Position numbers and translations under genes: made by a program. The notes beneath the pieces are model-generated. The model was not told the DNA's origin and searched no databases. It was given only the letters and a program-made list of their open reading frames with translations. A DNA stretch of 64,000 nucleotides. It comes from Oikopleura dioica. Taxonomy: Eukaryota > Chordata > Appendicularia > Copelata > Oikopleuridae. Location: positions 7,197,001 to 7,261,000 of the forward strand of contig OU015567.1 in the NCBI GenBank assembly GCA_907165135.1, read 5' to 3'. Below are positions 1 to 12,104 of the stretch, one piece after another (position 1 is the stretch's first letter; every line of letters starts with the position of its first letter).

Positions 1-360
1 CCTTTGAGAGGTCGTCTCGGAGAATCAGTTTATCGGACGTCAGAAACTACATATCACTGCAAATGTCTATTCTTATGATTTTATAGAGAATGAACTTTTT
101 TGAGGCCATTTTTGACCAGAAAATCGACGAGAAAAAGGGTTTATAAAAGCTGTTACATAACTAGATATCGTCTGAGCTGATGATCTTTGTTTATCAAGCG
201 AAATTTCGCCGGTCTGAGATACTGTAACTTTCTTTATCAAAAAAGCTACAAAGGAACCCTTGATCAATGTTCACTCGAGCGGAAAAAGTAGGGGACTAGG
301 GGTGATAATTTGATTAAAGTTTTTTGACCTCTAAAATCAATGTCGAAGCTGATTTTCAAC
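1..360. other. unassigned flank with a short minus-strand ORF
   Basis: No recognisable gene. A 64-codon open frame lies on the minus strand (267 to 73). Its right neighbour is the transposon starting at 361, and another open stretch on the same strand lies at 1245-1060, beyond the element. The two could be exon remnants of one host gene, but I see no conserved motif and no clear splice sites joining them. Confidence 0.3.
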
Positions 361-1014
361 GGATACACGACGTTTTCCTCAAACCGACGTTCTCCTCAAC
401 CGACGTTTTCGTTAAACCGACGTTCTCCTCAATGATCAGAACGTCGGTTTGATCAAAACGTCGGTTTAATGAGAACGTCGGTTTTCCTAAAAATGCGGGG
501 GCAATGAGAGCGAATGAGAATGGGCTCTTTTTGGATTAAAAATTGTAAGCTATTGTAAGCTATGAAAAATGATAACAGAATTAATTATTTAGAAAAATAA
601 AAAAGTAAAAAAAAAAATAATTATTAATAAAAGTCGATATGTTTATCGGACAAACATTTGTCTACATAATTTATGCGGTAAAATGATCTTCTTACATTTT
701 ATCAGTCTTGTATACATTTTAAAAAGATATATTTTAGTTGTATTAGTTCATTTAATGAAATTATTAATTATTCTTACACTTTAACGCTTAACAATTTAAG
801 TTTTGAAACATAATGAAAACGTCGGTTTGACGAAAACGTCGGTTTCCAAGCTGAGTCTAAGCCAAATTCAAGGCCACGCATTTTTAGGGAAAACCGACGT
901 TTTCATTAAACCGACGTTCTGATCAAACCGACGTTCTGAACATTGAGGAGAACGTCGGTTTAACGAAAACGTCGGTTGAGGAAAACGTCGGTTTGAGGAA
1001 AACGTCGTGTATCC
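361..1014. mobile_element. non-autonomous foldback/MULE-like element with 9-bp target duplication
   Basis: The left arm (361-497) and right arm (877-1014) are near-perfect reverse complements of about 137 bp. Both begin with GGATACACGACGTTTTCCTC. The direct 9-bp repeat ATTTTCAAC lies at 352-360 and 1015-1023, which fits a target-site duplication. Each arm is built from about 14-bp units around AACCGACGTT in alternating orientation, and extra units lie at 814-846. The AT-rich centre has no ORF. Long TIRs with a 9-bp duplication are known for Mutator-like elements; that assignment is inference. Confidence 0.85.
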
Positions 1015-1390
1015 ATTTTCAACCTTTCTCAAGGGGGGATTAAGTTCGATCAACGATTCTCAAACAGCGAAAACTTCATTCCAGGCTACGGGACTATTTG
1101 TTCCGAAAACATAGGTTCTACCGTTGAGCTCAATGAACTTATTGAGGCATTCAATTTGAGGGGTCATTTGAACTTTCCGAAGAAAATTTTCTGGAAAAAT
1201 CATTTTCTGAGAGTCTAAGATGATGCAACGAAAACATGAACCCAACGAATACGGGGTTATTCATCATCTCCAAAGATAGATACAGAAACGTATGGCCTCG
1301 TCACGTGTATAATGGAAAAAATACGATACAATCAACACAACCCGTATCAAAAATCATATGTTATTAAAGCGTCATAAAGTTGGAATCAAC
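1015..1390. other. short spacer with a minus-strand open frame
   Basis: Spacer between two mobile elements. A 61-codon minus-strand frame (1245-1060) has protein-like composition (for example GRTYVFGTNSPVAWNEVFAV) but no family I recognise. It may be an exon of a gene broken up by the flanking insertions. Low confidence. Confidence 0.25.
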
Positions 1391-2847
1391 AAGGATAATA
1401 TAATGAATCATGAGGATCGTTTTTCGAACGTTTTCGTTTATTTAAAACATCATCAGGAAAAACTAGAAACTGTTACGACAGAAAAAGAGATAGAAAACTA
1501 ACTTGGTGTGTGAGAAAGCTGGACAGATAGCTAACTGAATCGAAATTTTCAGAGCAGAAAACAAGTGAAAAAGGAAAACAAGCGAAAGATAGTCGAGCGC
1601 CAAGGTGGCCCTAAAACAGTGCTCGACTAAAAAGTTTTAAATTGTTTGAAATCAGATTGTTCGTTGAGTGAAGGTTTATGGAGTAAAATAAGAAATTGTT
1701 CCGTGTTTTTTCGTTGACTCTCAAAAGTTAGATTGGTCTGGAGTACGTCAAAGAACTGAAGAGCAAAGTCATTTTTTGATAGTTTACGACGGATTTTTGG
1801 TGGATTTTCAGAGTGAAAGAACTCTAAAGCATATTTCGATTGGGCACTTTTAGTTTTTTGTGAACTAAGGAAGTTTTTTGTGCTTGGATCACTGATGTAA
1901 TTGTGATAGTGTTCTTGAAAGGTTTTGCAGGAGATAATATGTTTATAAATAGAGGAAGGAGCAGATTTGTTCTGATTATTTGAGCTCGTATGTTCACACC
2001 AGCGTATACCGGCACGTCTCATGGTTTGACCGATGTAACTAGCACGACAAGGACATTCAAATTTATAAATAAGATCGTTTAGCTCGTGTTTATCTACTGA
2101 TCTTTTCCAAAATTTACCTAAAGCACGCTCCAAACGAATAGTCCTCCAAGAAATAGTGAGACGAAAAGACGGAGTAACTTTGCGAAAGAGTTTTTGAAGA
2201 CTTAATCCGATTTTGTAGCACCGTTCACTAGTAAAATCAAGACACAAGTTGTATTTTCTAATAATTCCTTCTTCATCCCTATGAAGCGGTTCAAAGTTTT
2301 TAGATTTTATCTCATTAATTTTACGCTTGATAATGGGCAAAGGATAGGAGTTTTTTAGGAAGCGTTGTGTCAATTGTTTGAGTGCGAGGTCTAAAGAATA
2401 CGGACACGATGTACAGTTGAATCTTCTGTAAATTTCTCCTGTCAATAGAGAGATCTTTTGATTGAGAGGAGTGACACTAGTTTTAAAGTTAGTCAAGATG
2501 TCGGACTTATTATCTTTTTCGAAAAAGAAAAGTTGGTATTTTCCATCGTGAAGTTTAATACTAGTGTCAAGATAAGAAATGAAATTAGAAATTAGTTTTA
2601 GGGCCACCTTGGCGCTCGACTATCTTTCGCTTGTTTTCCTTTTTCACTTGTTTTCTGCTCTGAAAATTTCGATTCAGTTAGCTATCTGTCCAGCTTTCTC
2701 ACACACCAAGTTAGTTTTCTATCTCTTTTTCTGTCGTAACAGTTTCTAGTTTTTCCTGATGATGTTTTAAATAAACGAAAACGTTCGAAAAACGATCCTC
2801 ATGATTCATTATTAACGAAGTCAATATCAAAAATAAAGGATAATATA
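1391..2847 (-). mobile_element. Penelope-like element fragment between 218-bp inverted arms
   Basis: A 218-bp sequence at 1400-1617 recurs as its reverse complement at 2595-2812. The unit is flanked by the 12-bp direct repeat AAGGATAATATA (1391-1402 and 2836-2847), which looks like a target-site duplication. Between the arms lies a minus-strand ORF with a GIY-YIG nuclease domain. Penelope-like retroelements end in such a domain and often carry terminal repeats in inverted orientation, which fits. No reverse transcriptase core is present, so the copy is truncated and presumably inactive. It inserted about 110 bp downstream of the protocadherin stop codon. Confidence 0.8.
1627..2607 (-). CDS. 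GIY-YIG endonuclease part of a Penelope-like retroelement (truncated)
   Basis: This 326-codon ORF is the C-terminal part of a retroelement polyprotein. Residues about 40-110 resemble the stretch after the RT palm (Cys-x-x-Cys, then FLKNSYPLPIIKRKINEI). Residues about 176-205 hold the GIY-YIG core (DLIYKFECPC, SYIGQT, then R and EH), the catalytic nicking domain that Penelope-like elements use for target cleavage. The first codons lie inside the right inverted arm, so the ATG is probably a junction artefact rather than a native start. The RT domain is absent. Stop codon at 1627-1629, followed within 10 bp by the left arm. Not expected to be functional. Confidence 0.7.
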   Translation of the reverse strand: MALKLISNFISYLDTSIKLHDGKYQLFFFEKDNKSDILTNFKTSVTPLNQKISLLTGEIYRRFNCTSCPYSLDLALKQLTQRFLKNSYPLPIIKRKINEIKSKNFEPLHRDEEGIIRKYNLCLDFTSERCYKIGLSLQKLFRKVTPSFRLTISWRTIRLERALGKFWKRSVDKHELNDLIYKFECPCRASYIGQTMRRAGIRWCEHTSSNNQNKSAPSSIYKHIISCKTFQEHYHNYISDPSTKNFLSSQKTKSAQSKYALEFFHSENPPKIRRKLSKNDFALQFFDVLQTNLTFESQRKNTEQFLILLHKPSLNEQSDFKQFKTF

Positions 2848-2956
2848 GTTTGAAACTTGTGAATTCAACAGGAACATTTTTGTTTATTTGAGTTTGTGAA
2901 AATTTGAGGTAGACAAGCAAAATGTACAAAGAAAGAAACAGACTTGAACGGTTCAT

Positions 2957-5900
2957 TCATTTTTTCAATGATGAGTTGTTAATTGAGTTTGAACGAGGGT
3001 GGATCGGCGGCTTTCGCTTCTCTGGTGTTTTCTGAAAGAAATGGGGGTAAGAAAATGATGCGATGGGCTAGCTTACCTTTTCCAAGCTGGGCCAGATCTT
3101 CTGAACTTCTCTTTCTGATTCTACGATTGTGACGGATTCCAGGTCGGATTCGTCCATGAATGTTGAAAAAGTTGGCCTGGCGCTTGTCAAAGAACTATGA
3201 GTTGATTTCGGAGAGCTCAGAGGGACCTGAAAGAAAGAGGGTTGAAGTGGAAATAAGGGTCGATGATATTTTACCTGCTGGAGCTGTGGATTTTCATTCG
3301 TTCCATCAGAGGCCGATTCCCGCCCGGAATCAGAGTGGAAGCTATTTTCAATCGTACACTGTGTGTGCGGATGATTGGAGCTGGTAAGTTCTACCTGCCA
3401 CTTGACTCGCTCGTAGTTTTCGATTCTGGAATGTCTGGGCGAAGTTGTCGCCGAAGGTTTGTGTTGAAGAGGCCTTCCTGGCTTTTTATGCGTTTGGGTT
3501 TCGTGGAAGAGATGGGGGTTTTCGATGCTCTGATTGCAGCGGGTGTAATCGGGGTTGTGGGGTGGTGGAGGTGGGAAGGAGTTTCTTGAGCTCTTGGATC
3601 GTCGACGAATCACGATGTAGAAAGTAACCATGAAGACAACAAAGACAAGTGCAGTAAAAACTGCAACGAGGAAAAATGCCAGCTGACTTGTACTCGTCTT
3701 GAGGGACAAACTCTGGCTCTTGAATTCTGGCAACAAGGCCTGAACATCACTTGCTGTCATTGTCACTTCCTCTTCTGTCACGTAAATATTCACCTAAAAT
3801 GCAGATAAGTACATATTGAGAAAATTTTATCTTGAGGCCGAAGAATGCGCCAAACGCGTAAAATTACGGGCTAGCTGACACCAAGAGCGAGATAGCGCCG
3901 GATTCAATTACGGTAAAAATTAGTTGCTGAGTCGAAACTTACACGAGAAGAAATCTGAAGAGGAGGCGAGCCGCCATCAGAGATGCTGATTAGAATTGGG
4001 TTTGCACCAAGATCGGATCTTTTCAGTTTCGATGCAAGAAAAACTTCGCCAGCGGAGTTGATTCTGAACAGCTCTCGCGGTTTGATTTGATTGATGATGA
4101 CTTCTCCGTTTGCTCCTTGATCTCGATCGCGAACTTGAATCGTAGCCACTTTTTCTGCCACGCGGGTGTCAAGAGTAACTTGGATTACGTCGAGGTCTGG
4201 ATTGGGCCAGATCAGGGCCGGAGCGTTGTCGTTTATGTCTTCAACTAGAATTGAAACTGAAGCAGTGGCGCTTCGCCCGTCCTTGTCCTCGGCGATTATC
4301 TCGATGTTATATTTGGTCTTGTCGATATCCGCGTCGATGGATCGCTGAAGAGAAATTTTCCCAGTCTCGGGGTGAATTCGAAAAGGAACGGAGTTGCTTC
4401 CAAGCCTGTAGCGGACTTGGGCATTGGTATCTGCGTCGATTGCAGATACAGAACCAATGACTGTCCCTCCCTCGGTGGTTTCCGGAAATGAGAAGTCGTA
4501 TTCGAGGCGCTCGAAGACTGGATCGTTGTCGTTCTCGTCCAAGACGTTGATAATCACGCTCGTTTCTCCTCTAAGACTTGGGCTTCCTTTGTCGACAGCG
4601 ATGATTTGGACAACGTGGCGGGATAGAAACTCTGCATCCAGCGATTTCAGAGCTACCAGATTGCCAGTTTCTCTTTCGAGAGAGAAATAAGGAGAGTCTT
4701 CTTCACCGAGAAAGTACTCAATCTCGGCATTTACACCCTCATCGACATCCGTCGCGCGGAGAGAAACAATCGACTTGCCAACATCGTTATTTTCGAGAAT
4801 ATTTACATGATACATATCGCGCTGGAAGAATGGCGCATTGTCGTTTACATCTTCTACTTTTATTGACTTCGTGTTCGTCGTTGTCAGCGGAGGGCTTCCA
4901 TTGTCCATCGCTCGCAAAGTAAGCTTGTAAAGATGCACTCGTTCGCGGTCGAGTTCTTTCGCTGTTTTCAGAATGTAGCGATTCGAGCCTTCGATGCTCT
5001 CAAGCTCGAAATCTCCATCTTCTCCGTCTTCGAGAGCAACAGTGAGTTGCTGGTCTTTGTCCGAATCAGTGACTCGAACAAACGCGACAAAAGTCCCAAC
5101 AGGTGCGTCTTCTGAAATCCTTCCTTCAGCGTCTGATCTTCGTCCAAAAGAAAGTTCGATTTGAGGAGCGTTATCATTAACATTAACAATGTTGATGGTA
5201 ACTGTAGAAAGAGCGCTTTCAGATCCATCGAATGCCTGAACATAGAGCACGTGTTTCTTCTGCATTTCATAATTCAGCTCAGAATTGACAGCAATGTCGC
5301 CAGTTTTCGAGTTGATCTCAAATATCTTTCGAGAGAGCGCGTCTGTCAATCCATCGTCGAAGGAATAAGTGATGATGCCGTAGCGCCCGCGGTCGCCATC
5401 GCTAGCGTTTAGCTTGTGAATAACAGTTCCAACGGGAATTGATTCGGTTAGGTTCATGCTGACTTCTTCGCTTCCAAATGTTGGTGAGTGATCGTTAACG
5501 TCATCGACAACAACGTTGACTTTCATCGAGCTCGATAGTCCACCGAAGTCGAAAGCAACAAGCTCCAGCTCATGATTCTCTCGTTTTTCAAAGTCAAGGG
5601 GTTGCTCAAGAACGAGTTGCGGGATGATCTTGCCATTCGGGTGCTGAAGAGGAAGGATCGAAAAGAATCGAGCAGGGTCGGAAATTTCATATCGTTCTAT
5701 GCCGAATTCTTTGCTATCTGCATCTGTAGCTGAGGGAAGTCGAACTTTTGTTCCTACGCCCGTGTTTTCAGGAAGATGAATTTCTATGGAGTCTTTTTCG
5801 AAAACCGGGCTGTTGTCATTGATGTCCAAAATGTCCAAATCAATGTAAAATAATTTAAAGTCGTTGTCGTTTCGGTAGAGGATCTCCGCGCTGATCGAGC

Positions 5901-6162
5901 ACCTGGGCTCGTCTTTGCTGCATAATTCGCTGTTCTCGCGGTCAATGTCCGTAATCACTCGCAGATCGCCTTCGGGAGTGACGTTGACGATATTTGCTCC
6001 TTTGACGACTTGAAAAATCGCGGTAGAAGAGGTGAGGGAGATCTCGGCCAAGTCCTGGACGATGTTGCCGATGTAGCTGCCAAGGCGAGTGCCATCCGTG
6101 ATCGAGTAGCTCAGGTGACTCCCGGCCAGCGCTGTCGCCAGCAGATGAAGAATGCGCCGCAT
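2957..6162 (-). CDS. protocadherin-like cell adhesion protein
   Basis: Three exons on minus: 6162-3943, 3793-3077 and 3031-2957, giving 1003 aa with exact phase. The protein has a signal peptide (RRILHLLATALAG), then six full cadherin repeats and part of a seventh, marked by Ca-binding motifs DINDNSP, DVNDHSP, NVNDNAP, DVNDNAP, DENDND and DINDNAP. One transmembrane helix (LAFFLVAVFTALVFVVFMVT) and a cytoplasmic tail of about 200 residues follow. The N-terminus (SYSITDGTRLGSYIGNI) is typical of protocadherins. The tail has FHSDSGRESASD, reminiscent of the DSG motif of delta-protocadherins. The ATG at 6162 is chosen because a splice-acceptor-like TTTAG ends 4 bases before it, suggesting trans-splicing; an in-frame ATG at 6198 is less likely. 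The ectodomain up to the seventh repeat lies in one exon, as in vertebrate protocadherins. Role: calcium-dependent cell-cell adhesion. Confidence 0.9.
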
Positions 6163-6667
6163 TTTTCTAAACACAACCATTAGTGCCAAAAAACCCACCG
6201 ATCCATCAAAAGTAATACGATGTTATTATGCATTGTTTTCTGCATGAATTTTTAAAGCTGAGAAAAAAGTGTTAATTGATGGGGAAAACTGGTATTTGCT
6301 TTTTTTTTCAGTTGCAAGATTAGAATGTTGATCCAGTAAGATGAGTAAGAGTGCCATGTCGTGCCAGGAAAGGGGATTAATAATTCGGATCGCACACTTT
6401 CGATTGTTGTTCCTTGCAAATAACAGCGTGAATTACTTATTGAAAGTTGAAAATTGGCGATCTCAAACGTAGAATTTTAAAAAGGAATCCCGTGGGAAAC
6501 GAATTTCATGCATTGAAGTTCAATGATTGAACAACGAAATCAAAATATACAAAAGAAAAAGTTTAACATAATCGGGAACTCTTCTACAAAAAAATGGTAC
6601 CAATGGGAAGTTCATTAAATTTGAGCCTCATAAAGTACAGTTAACATTAGATCAGACCGCGTCTTAA
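6163..6667. other. AT-rich spacer upstream of protocadherin
   Basis: No gene seen. It should contain the promoter of the protocadherin on minus, but I recognise no defined element. Confidence 0.4.
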
Positions 6668-7328
6668 GGCTACGGGGGTCGACGAGGCTCTAACCATGGC
6701 CTTATTCCGGGAAACTCAAAAGAGTTGGAGGCTTGGATCTTTCATTTAGAGTTAATTTGAACCTAGATCTTGATTTGTATAGAAAAAAATCTTAAGTTTA
6801 TAGACATTTTCTTGCCAAAAAATCGCTTCAAAGTTGGCATCTCGACCTATAATAGGGTAAAATTGGCTTCAATTCTGAAGAATTGAACCTATAAAAATAT
6901 GCTTAGTATATTTTTAAATAAAATTTCAAACCTTTTTGAGGCTTTGTATAGAAAGAAATCGTGGATTGAATCAATAAAAATATCGAATATAATTTTTTGA
7001 AAAGTGAATCTCAGTAAAAAGTGCATTTTTTGAAATAACCATAAACGATTTCTGCTGTAAAATCCAATATATCTGACTACATAAAAAACCAAGACTACCA
7101 TCAAATTTCTCGTGCTCTGCGCTTTCGAAAGAGCCCCAAATGACGAAAATCCAAGCCAAAAAAATTTTTACGGTCAAAGTTCTAGCGCTCGTATCTCGGA
7201 AACTACAAATGATAACGACTCACTTTCAACTGTAAGTCTACTTTATTTTTTGAGGTGAATTCACATGGCATAATGAATATCGTCATACTTTCAAGTTAAG
7301 ACCACATATAACGTCGACCCCCGTACCC
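6668..7328. mobile_element. 661-bp TTAA-flanked TIR element (piggyBac-like MITE)
   Basis: The ends read GGCTACGGGGGTCGAC and GTCGACCCCCGTACCC, inverted repeats with one mismatch. Each is directly flanked by TTAA (6664-6667 and 7329-7332). TTAA duplication is the signature of piggyBac-type transposition. The AT-rich interior has no transposase ORF, so the copy is non-autonomous. Confidence 0.7.
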
Positions 7329-7332
7329 TTAA

Positions 7333-9252
7333 GGCCCTTAAGTTAAGGGTATCAGGGGCATAAAAAGACCTTCAGGTCCCCGGTAGACACAGTTGACCAC
7401 AAGTGGTTAAAATAATTTTTACCTTGTTTTACGATGTTTCGTTATTTCTCTGGAACTGATTCATAAATGAATATTCCTGTATTCGTGTGTATAGGAGCAC
7501 AATTGTTGTCGACTGGAATTGTTTAAACTGGCAATGCGCACAATGGTCCCTCTTTACATATTCTTCCAAAAACAATTCTTCGTAAGAATTACTCTCTGTC
7601 TTCCTTTTCGAATCCAATCTCTGGGTTTGTAGTTCTGGAGAGTCTGGTGACTGGGGCCTAGGACATGTTTTTAGTTATGTTGGTGGAGGAACCCTTTGCG
7701 CCGCAAATTTTTGTGGCTTTCGGAAAACGCGGTGCAAGCGAGCCTGGCGCGCGGCGGCGGAGCTAGAGCGCGGTGGCCCGCCGATCCCCAGCGCTGATAG
7801 AGACGCAGCTCCGCGCACCGCACAGATGCAGATCAAAAAACGGACGATCATCATTGATACTAGGAAACTGAATGGTGGAAGGACTGCTACCGTTATGGTT
7901 CATCTTCAATTTCATTGTTGAAAAATAATCATTTTCGTTGTTTTTTATGTTTAATTTTTTATGCAAAGTGTGGGGCTATTTATTTATCTTATCGGCGTCG
8001 AGTTTATGCTAATTGAGCCCACCATCTAAGGGGCCTTGTTTACCCTGCAAGATGCTAAACGAGTTAGGAAGATTTATTTAGACAGCTGGGAGGAACTTTA
8101 GACAGCGCTAAGGAAGTTATTTCTCGTGACCTTTCTCGGCGAAAATAACGCGACTGGGACGCAAATTTATGCAGAAAATTTTGAAAAATCGAAGAAGAGG
8201 GATTCATATTTTTGTAATATATACAAATCATGGCGAATTAATGAGTATGCTGGATCGGATTTTGACAGACGCGCTAATGGTGTTGCCAAAGGAATATAAA
8301 TTCAATGGGATTAGGAGCCGCGAATCTGAATGACGGGAATCTCGACCTGTCAGAATAATTTACAGATACTCGTACAGAAGGAACGGCGATCCAAAACAGC
8401 GATCTACCTCTCGTGTTTCTCAGTATTAGAATAAATACTGCGGTGTATTGAAAGATTCCTGGTCGATTTCAAAACCAAAAAGAAAAACTCAAAACCGGTG
8501 CTTCCCGCGGGCCTAATCATAAAAAAATACATTCCCAGAATTTCAGTTGGCGCTTGAAAATATAATGTTAGTTCTGGCAGCGAGGCAGGATGACCACAGC
8601 AATCAAAATGTGCATTTCGAGGTGCGCGCTCTTTTCTCAAAAATCGCGACGAAATTTTAGGGACTTGAATTCCGCCACCGAAAAATGTCGGGAGCCAATT
8701 GAAGCGCGACCGGAGTCAAAGAAGGACATAATTTCGCGGTTCTAGCTTTACATGCACCAACTTGGTCTCAAAGATCATTACAAGGAGCCGAAATGAAATA
8801 TTTTATTCATGTCTTCGAAAACCAAAATCGAAAATCGAGGAATAATAATTTTTATTTCAAGAAAAATCCTTTCGGTTATTTTCGCTCTGGGGTCCCTTAA
8901 TTCGTAACTAGGCCTCTCATTGTCCCGTACAGGAGAAGTAATCAGCCTGGTACAAGATTTATCTTGTTCGGGACAAGGCTCGCATTTTACTTACTTGGGC
9001 GAAATTGACCCCTGAACATGATTCGCGCCCTTTTCGCGCTAATCGTCTAAGAGGCTTTCTAGCTGCTCTAGAAACAATTTGCGCCGCTTTTTCCCTTTTC
9101 ATAATTACGGGGGCAACTAAAGAGCCGGGCCTAATTACTATGCAGGTGCACTTCAAATTTTCCAAATCGCTTTTCAAGTGCTCTGAATATCAACGAGCCC
9201 AAGAAAGTTATTGTTCAAAAACAGATTTGCAAATTTTCATTAATTTTTCTGA
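7333..9252. other. intergenic, no gene recognised
   Basis: Only short ORFs without family motifs. A GC-rich stretch at about 7690-7830 stands out from the AT-rich surroundings and could be a promoter or gene fragment; nothing more can be said. Confidence 0.4.
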
Positions 9253-9577
9253 TCTGAGCTGACCTGAGTAAAAATTTCTCTGAGCTGAGCTGGCCTATTT
9301 CGGAGGTTACTGAGCTGAGCTGAGCTGAGCTGGCCTTTTTTAGAGGTCATTGAGTTGAGCTGAGCTGAGCGGACCCTAATTAGAGCTGAGCTGATTGACC
9401 TGAGCTGAGCTGTTTTTTACCGTTTTTGGTAGTAAAATTGTATTCAAATCATTGAGATGAGCTGAGCTGAGCTGAGTGAAAATTGTCTGAGCTGAGCAGA
9501 TCAGATCATTTTCCAAAATCACTGAGCTGAGCGACTGCTCAACTCACTCAGCCAGCTCAGCTCAGCAAATTTGCAAC
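9253..9577. repeat. degenerate TGAGC pentamer array
   Basis: Clusters of TGAGCTGAGCTGAGC are interrupted by unique AT-rich pieces. The last block (about 9550-9575) is in reverse orientation (GCTCAGCTCAGC), so the array can fold on itself. No coding capacity. Confidence 0.85.
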
Positions 9578-12104
9578 TCTGTTCAAAAAACTTTTCGAAT
9601 TCAAAAATCGCCATGTTAATATTTTATCAGCTCAAATTTGACACGCTTAGCTGGAGAATCCACTGAACTCGCGGCTCAATGGATCAAAAAAAGAGCCAGG
9701 TGCAGTTGCTCTTTTTTGTTGTAGTTTTGTCTGAAGGGATTACTGAGCTCAACAAAAAACAGCTGGAAACTGGGGTCTCCGAAATTTATTGGCCGATTAG
9801 AAAGAGCCTTAGAAAGGGATGAAGCCTTGGTTTTTAGGATAAGAATCGAAAAAAAATGTTTTGGAAAAATTTTTGAAGCTATCACTCAAGTTTGTCGAAA
9901 AGTTATTTTTTCACTTCATGCACGGGTGGGCTAGCATTTCTGACACGATGTTTGGCGCCGTATAAACTCACCGGTACCTCCGATCGATCATGTGACTTCC
10001 TGCAAGTCAAAAGCGGAAACTGCAATCTGTCAATCCGATCTCAATACTGGTCTGGATTAAGTCTAATATCTGCCAAGTCTGATAAGCTCAGAAAGACTAA
10101 TTAGCCCATTGTGGACCTTCTCTGGCGTGCCTAAGCTCCTGAAAAAAGGGATGAAAAGAGGCGGTCCACGATTGCCGCAAAATTTGATTCCGAGGCGACG
10201 GTTTTTTAACCTCGCCGCCCTTTTTTTTTTAAATTACGGTACTTTGGCAATTGGTTTTAGCGAGCATTTTTTAATGCTTGAAAAATTTGAAAATTTAAAT
10301 TAAATTCTTCATTACTCGAAAAGAGAGGGGCTAATGAGTGAGAATAAACTTGTATTTGGATAGAATTGATCAGAAGAAATCAGATATGAATTTTTAAAAC
10401 AATTTGTTTACATGTTAGATGTTTGAATAACAGATGATGAATTATACATAGAACCAAATTGAAAACTCGCGATATATTCTGGCAAAGCGCCCGGGTCTTT
10501 ATTTTCGCGCCACTACTGTAACTTTCATCTGACTGTAGAACAGATTTGAACAGATCTTACAGTTGTTCGACTAGCAAATAATTGAGAAGAATTAGTTCGG
10601 AAAAAGATTTGATTGTTACGAGAAGCATCGAAAAAAATTGTTATCCTTGTCTGATCCATTTTTTGGAAAGCCACAAATCGCATTTGTAGACCTCTGGAAA
10701 AAGTGGAACTTGGCTCGCCAGATGGGCGAAACCGCGACATTGCTGCTTAGGCAATTTTTAGCTGTGTTTAGACTGGAGATTTGGACAGGTGTACTTCCGC
10801 TTGAACATTTTCTTTTTCAGAGGCTTATTCATTTTTTTTCTTCGCGGAGGAAAATTTTGAATGTGTGTTTTTGGCGGTTTGGGAAAGGAAAACCGCCAAA
10901 GCCGCTTGAAGGTGCTCATCCCCTCTAACTGGGAGACGTCCTCGGATCGAATTCGAAAACGATTATCGCTTCTATTTCCGCTTAGCCGGGCTATTTTTCT
11001 ACTCCACGGCTGTCATTAATAATGCGCTTTCAAATTCTCTTCTAGCGCCAACATGAAGATTATGTTATTTGATCTTACTACTAGATCCTGTAGAAAATTA
11101 AAAACCATAAAAATCATATTTTTTTGACTTAAGAAATTTATGAAGGTGCAGTTTTTGGATTACCAATAGGATTGCTATATTTGGCCTACCGGCCAATCAA
11201 AACCCTAATCACTTCCATAAATTGGTTCAACCTTTTTTTCCTTTTTATAAATTTATTCTTCTTTTTATTCCATGAGCCCTAACATGAAATATCTTTAGAT
11301 TTGTCAACTTTCATGAGACTATCAGAATCATCGTAAAACTCATTTATCAAAATTGTAACTCGTAACCAAACCCTTCCCTTCCGGATGCTTCCCTACTCTG
11401 GTTTCAGAAAATCTGCATATTACCTTACCTTACGTTACCCTTATTCAATTCTCGACTCTAGAATAAAGCCTTAGCTACTCGGAAGTGCTTGAAAACCTCT
11501 GGTTTATCCCTACCGCCCGGTATAACTCCGGTTTAACGATGTTTACAACACAACCAGAACATGGTTGTAACATTTCTCACCCTCCGAAAAAGGCTCATCA
11601 AATTAACTCCCCAGCGCGTGTTTACTATATACAACTGCCAATCCGAAAAAATTTCCGAAATGCTTGACATAAATTTTATAAATTCCATGTTTTCAATGTT
11701 ACCTTGCTATTTGCTTTTTTCCTGTCCTCTCTAGTTGCTGGGACGGGGATTAAAATTTAAATCCTGAATTCCAAATTTGAAATATTCTGGATTTATGGTG
11801 CAAGTTCCAGATTTTTCCCTGCGGCGGAGTTTTGGGTGGCGGAGCTGCCGTCTGTTAGCATAAAAATTTCATCTTCTGAGCCATTATTCAAATCCAGCCA
11901 GGTTACATGTCATGAGTTGTATGTTTCCCTTTCATTTGTGATTAATTATTCACGTTTTTCTTTAAAATGCACAATCTGAGAAGCAAAATGCAGAAGGCTA
12001 TTCAATGGCTGCTTTTTGTTCGTACTCGATTTGAAACCGCTTTTAACATTAGCAGGTGCAGATTGAATCTACTGTGGTTTCGCGTTACAGGCAGATCTGG
12101 GCTC
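9578..12104. other. intergenic, no gene recognised
   Basis: AT-rich with scattered short ORFs on both strands, none with a known motif or consistent splice pattern. A hairpin with complementary CCTCGCCGCC and GAGGCGACGG lies at about 10189-10223. Confidence 0.4.

Noticed and set aside
2711-2956. Minus ORF starting right after the protocadherin stop (MNRSSLFLSLYILLVY)
   Set aside because: It looks like a signal peptide but runs into the inserted element. With the insertion removed it ends after about 40 codons, so it is more likely 3' UTR.
3160-3627. Plus-strand ORFs opposite the protocadherin tail
   Set aside because: Antisense shadows of the cytoplasmic exon, which has clear splice sites and phase on minus.
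9253-9577. TGAGC array as telomeric or CRISPR repeat
   Set aside because: No regular spacers, not a known telomere repeat, and the window is eukaryotic.
11880-11910. TTCAAATCC as a tRNA T-loop
   Set aside because: No acceptor stem, anticodon arm or D-loop can be formed around it. No tRNA gene was found elsewhere by eye.
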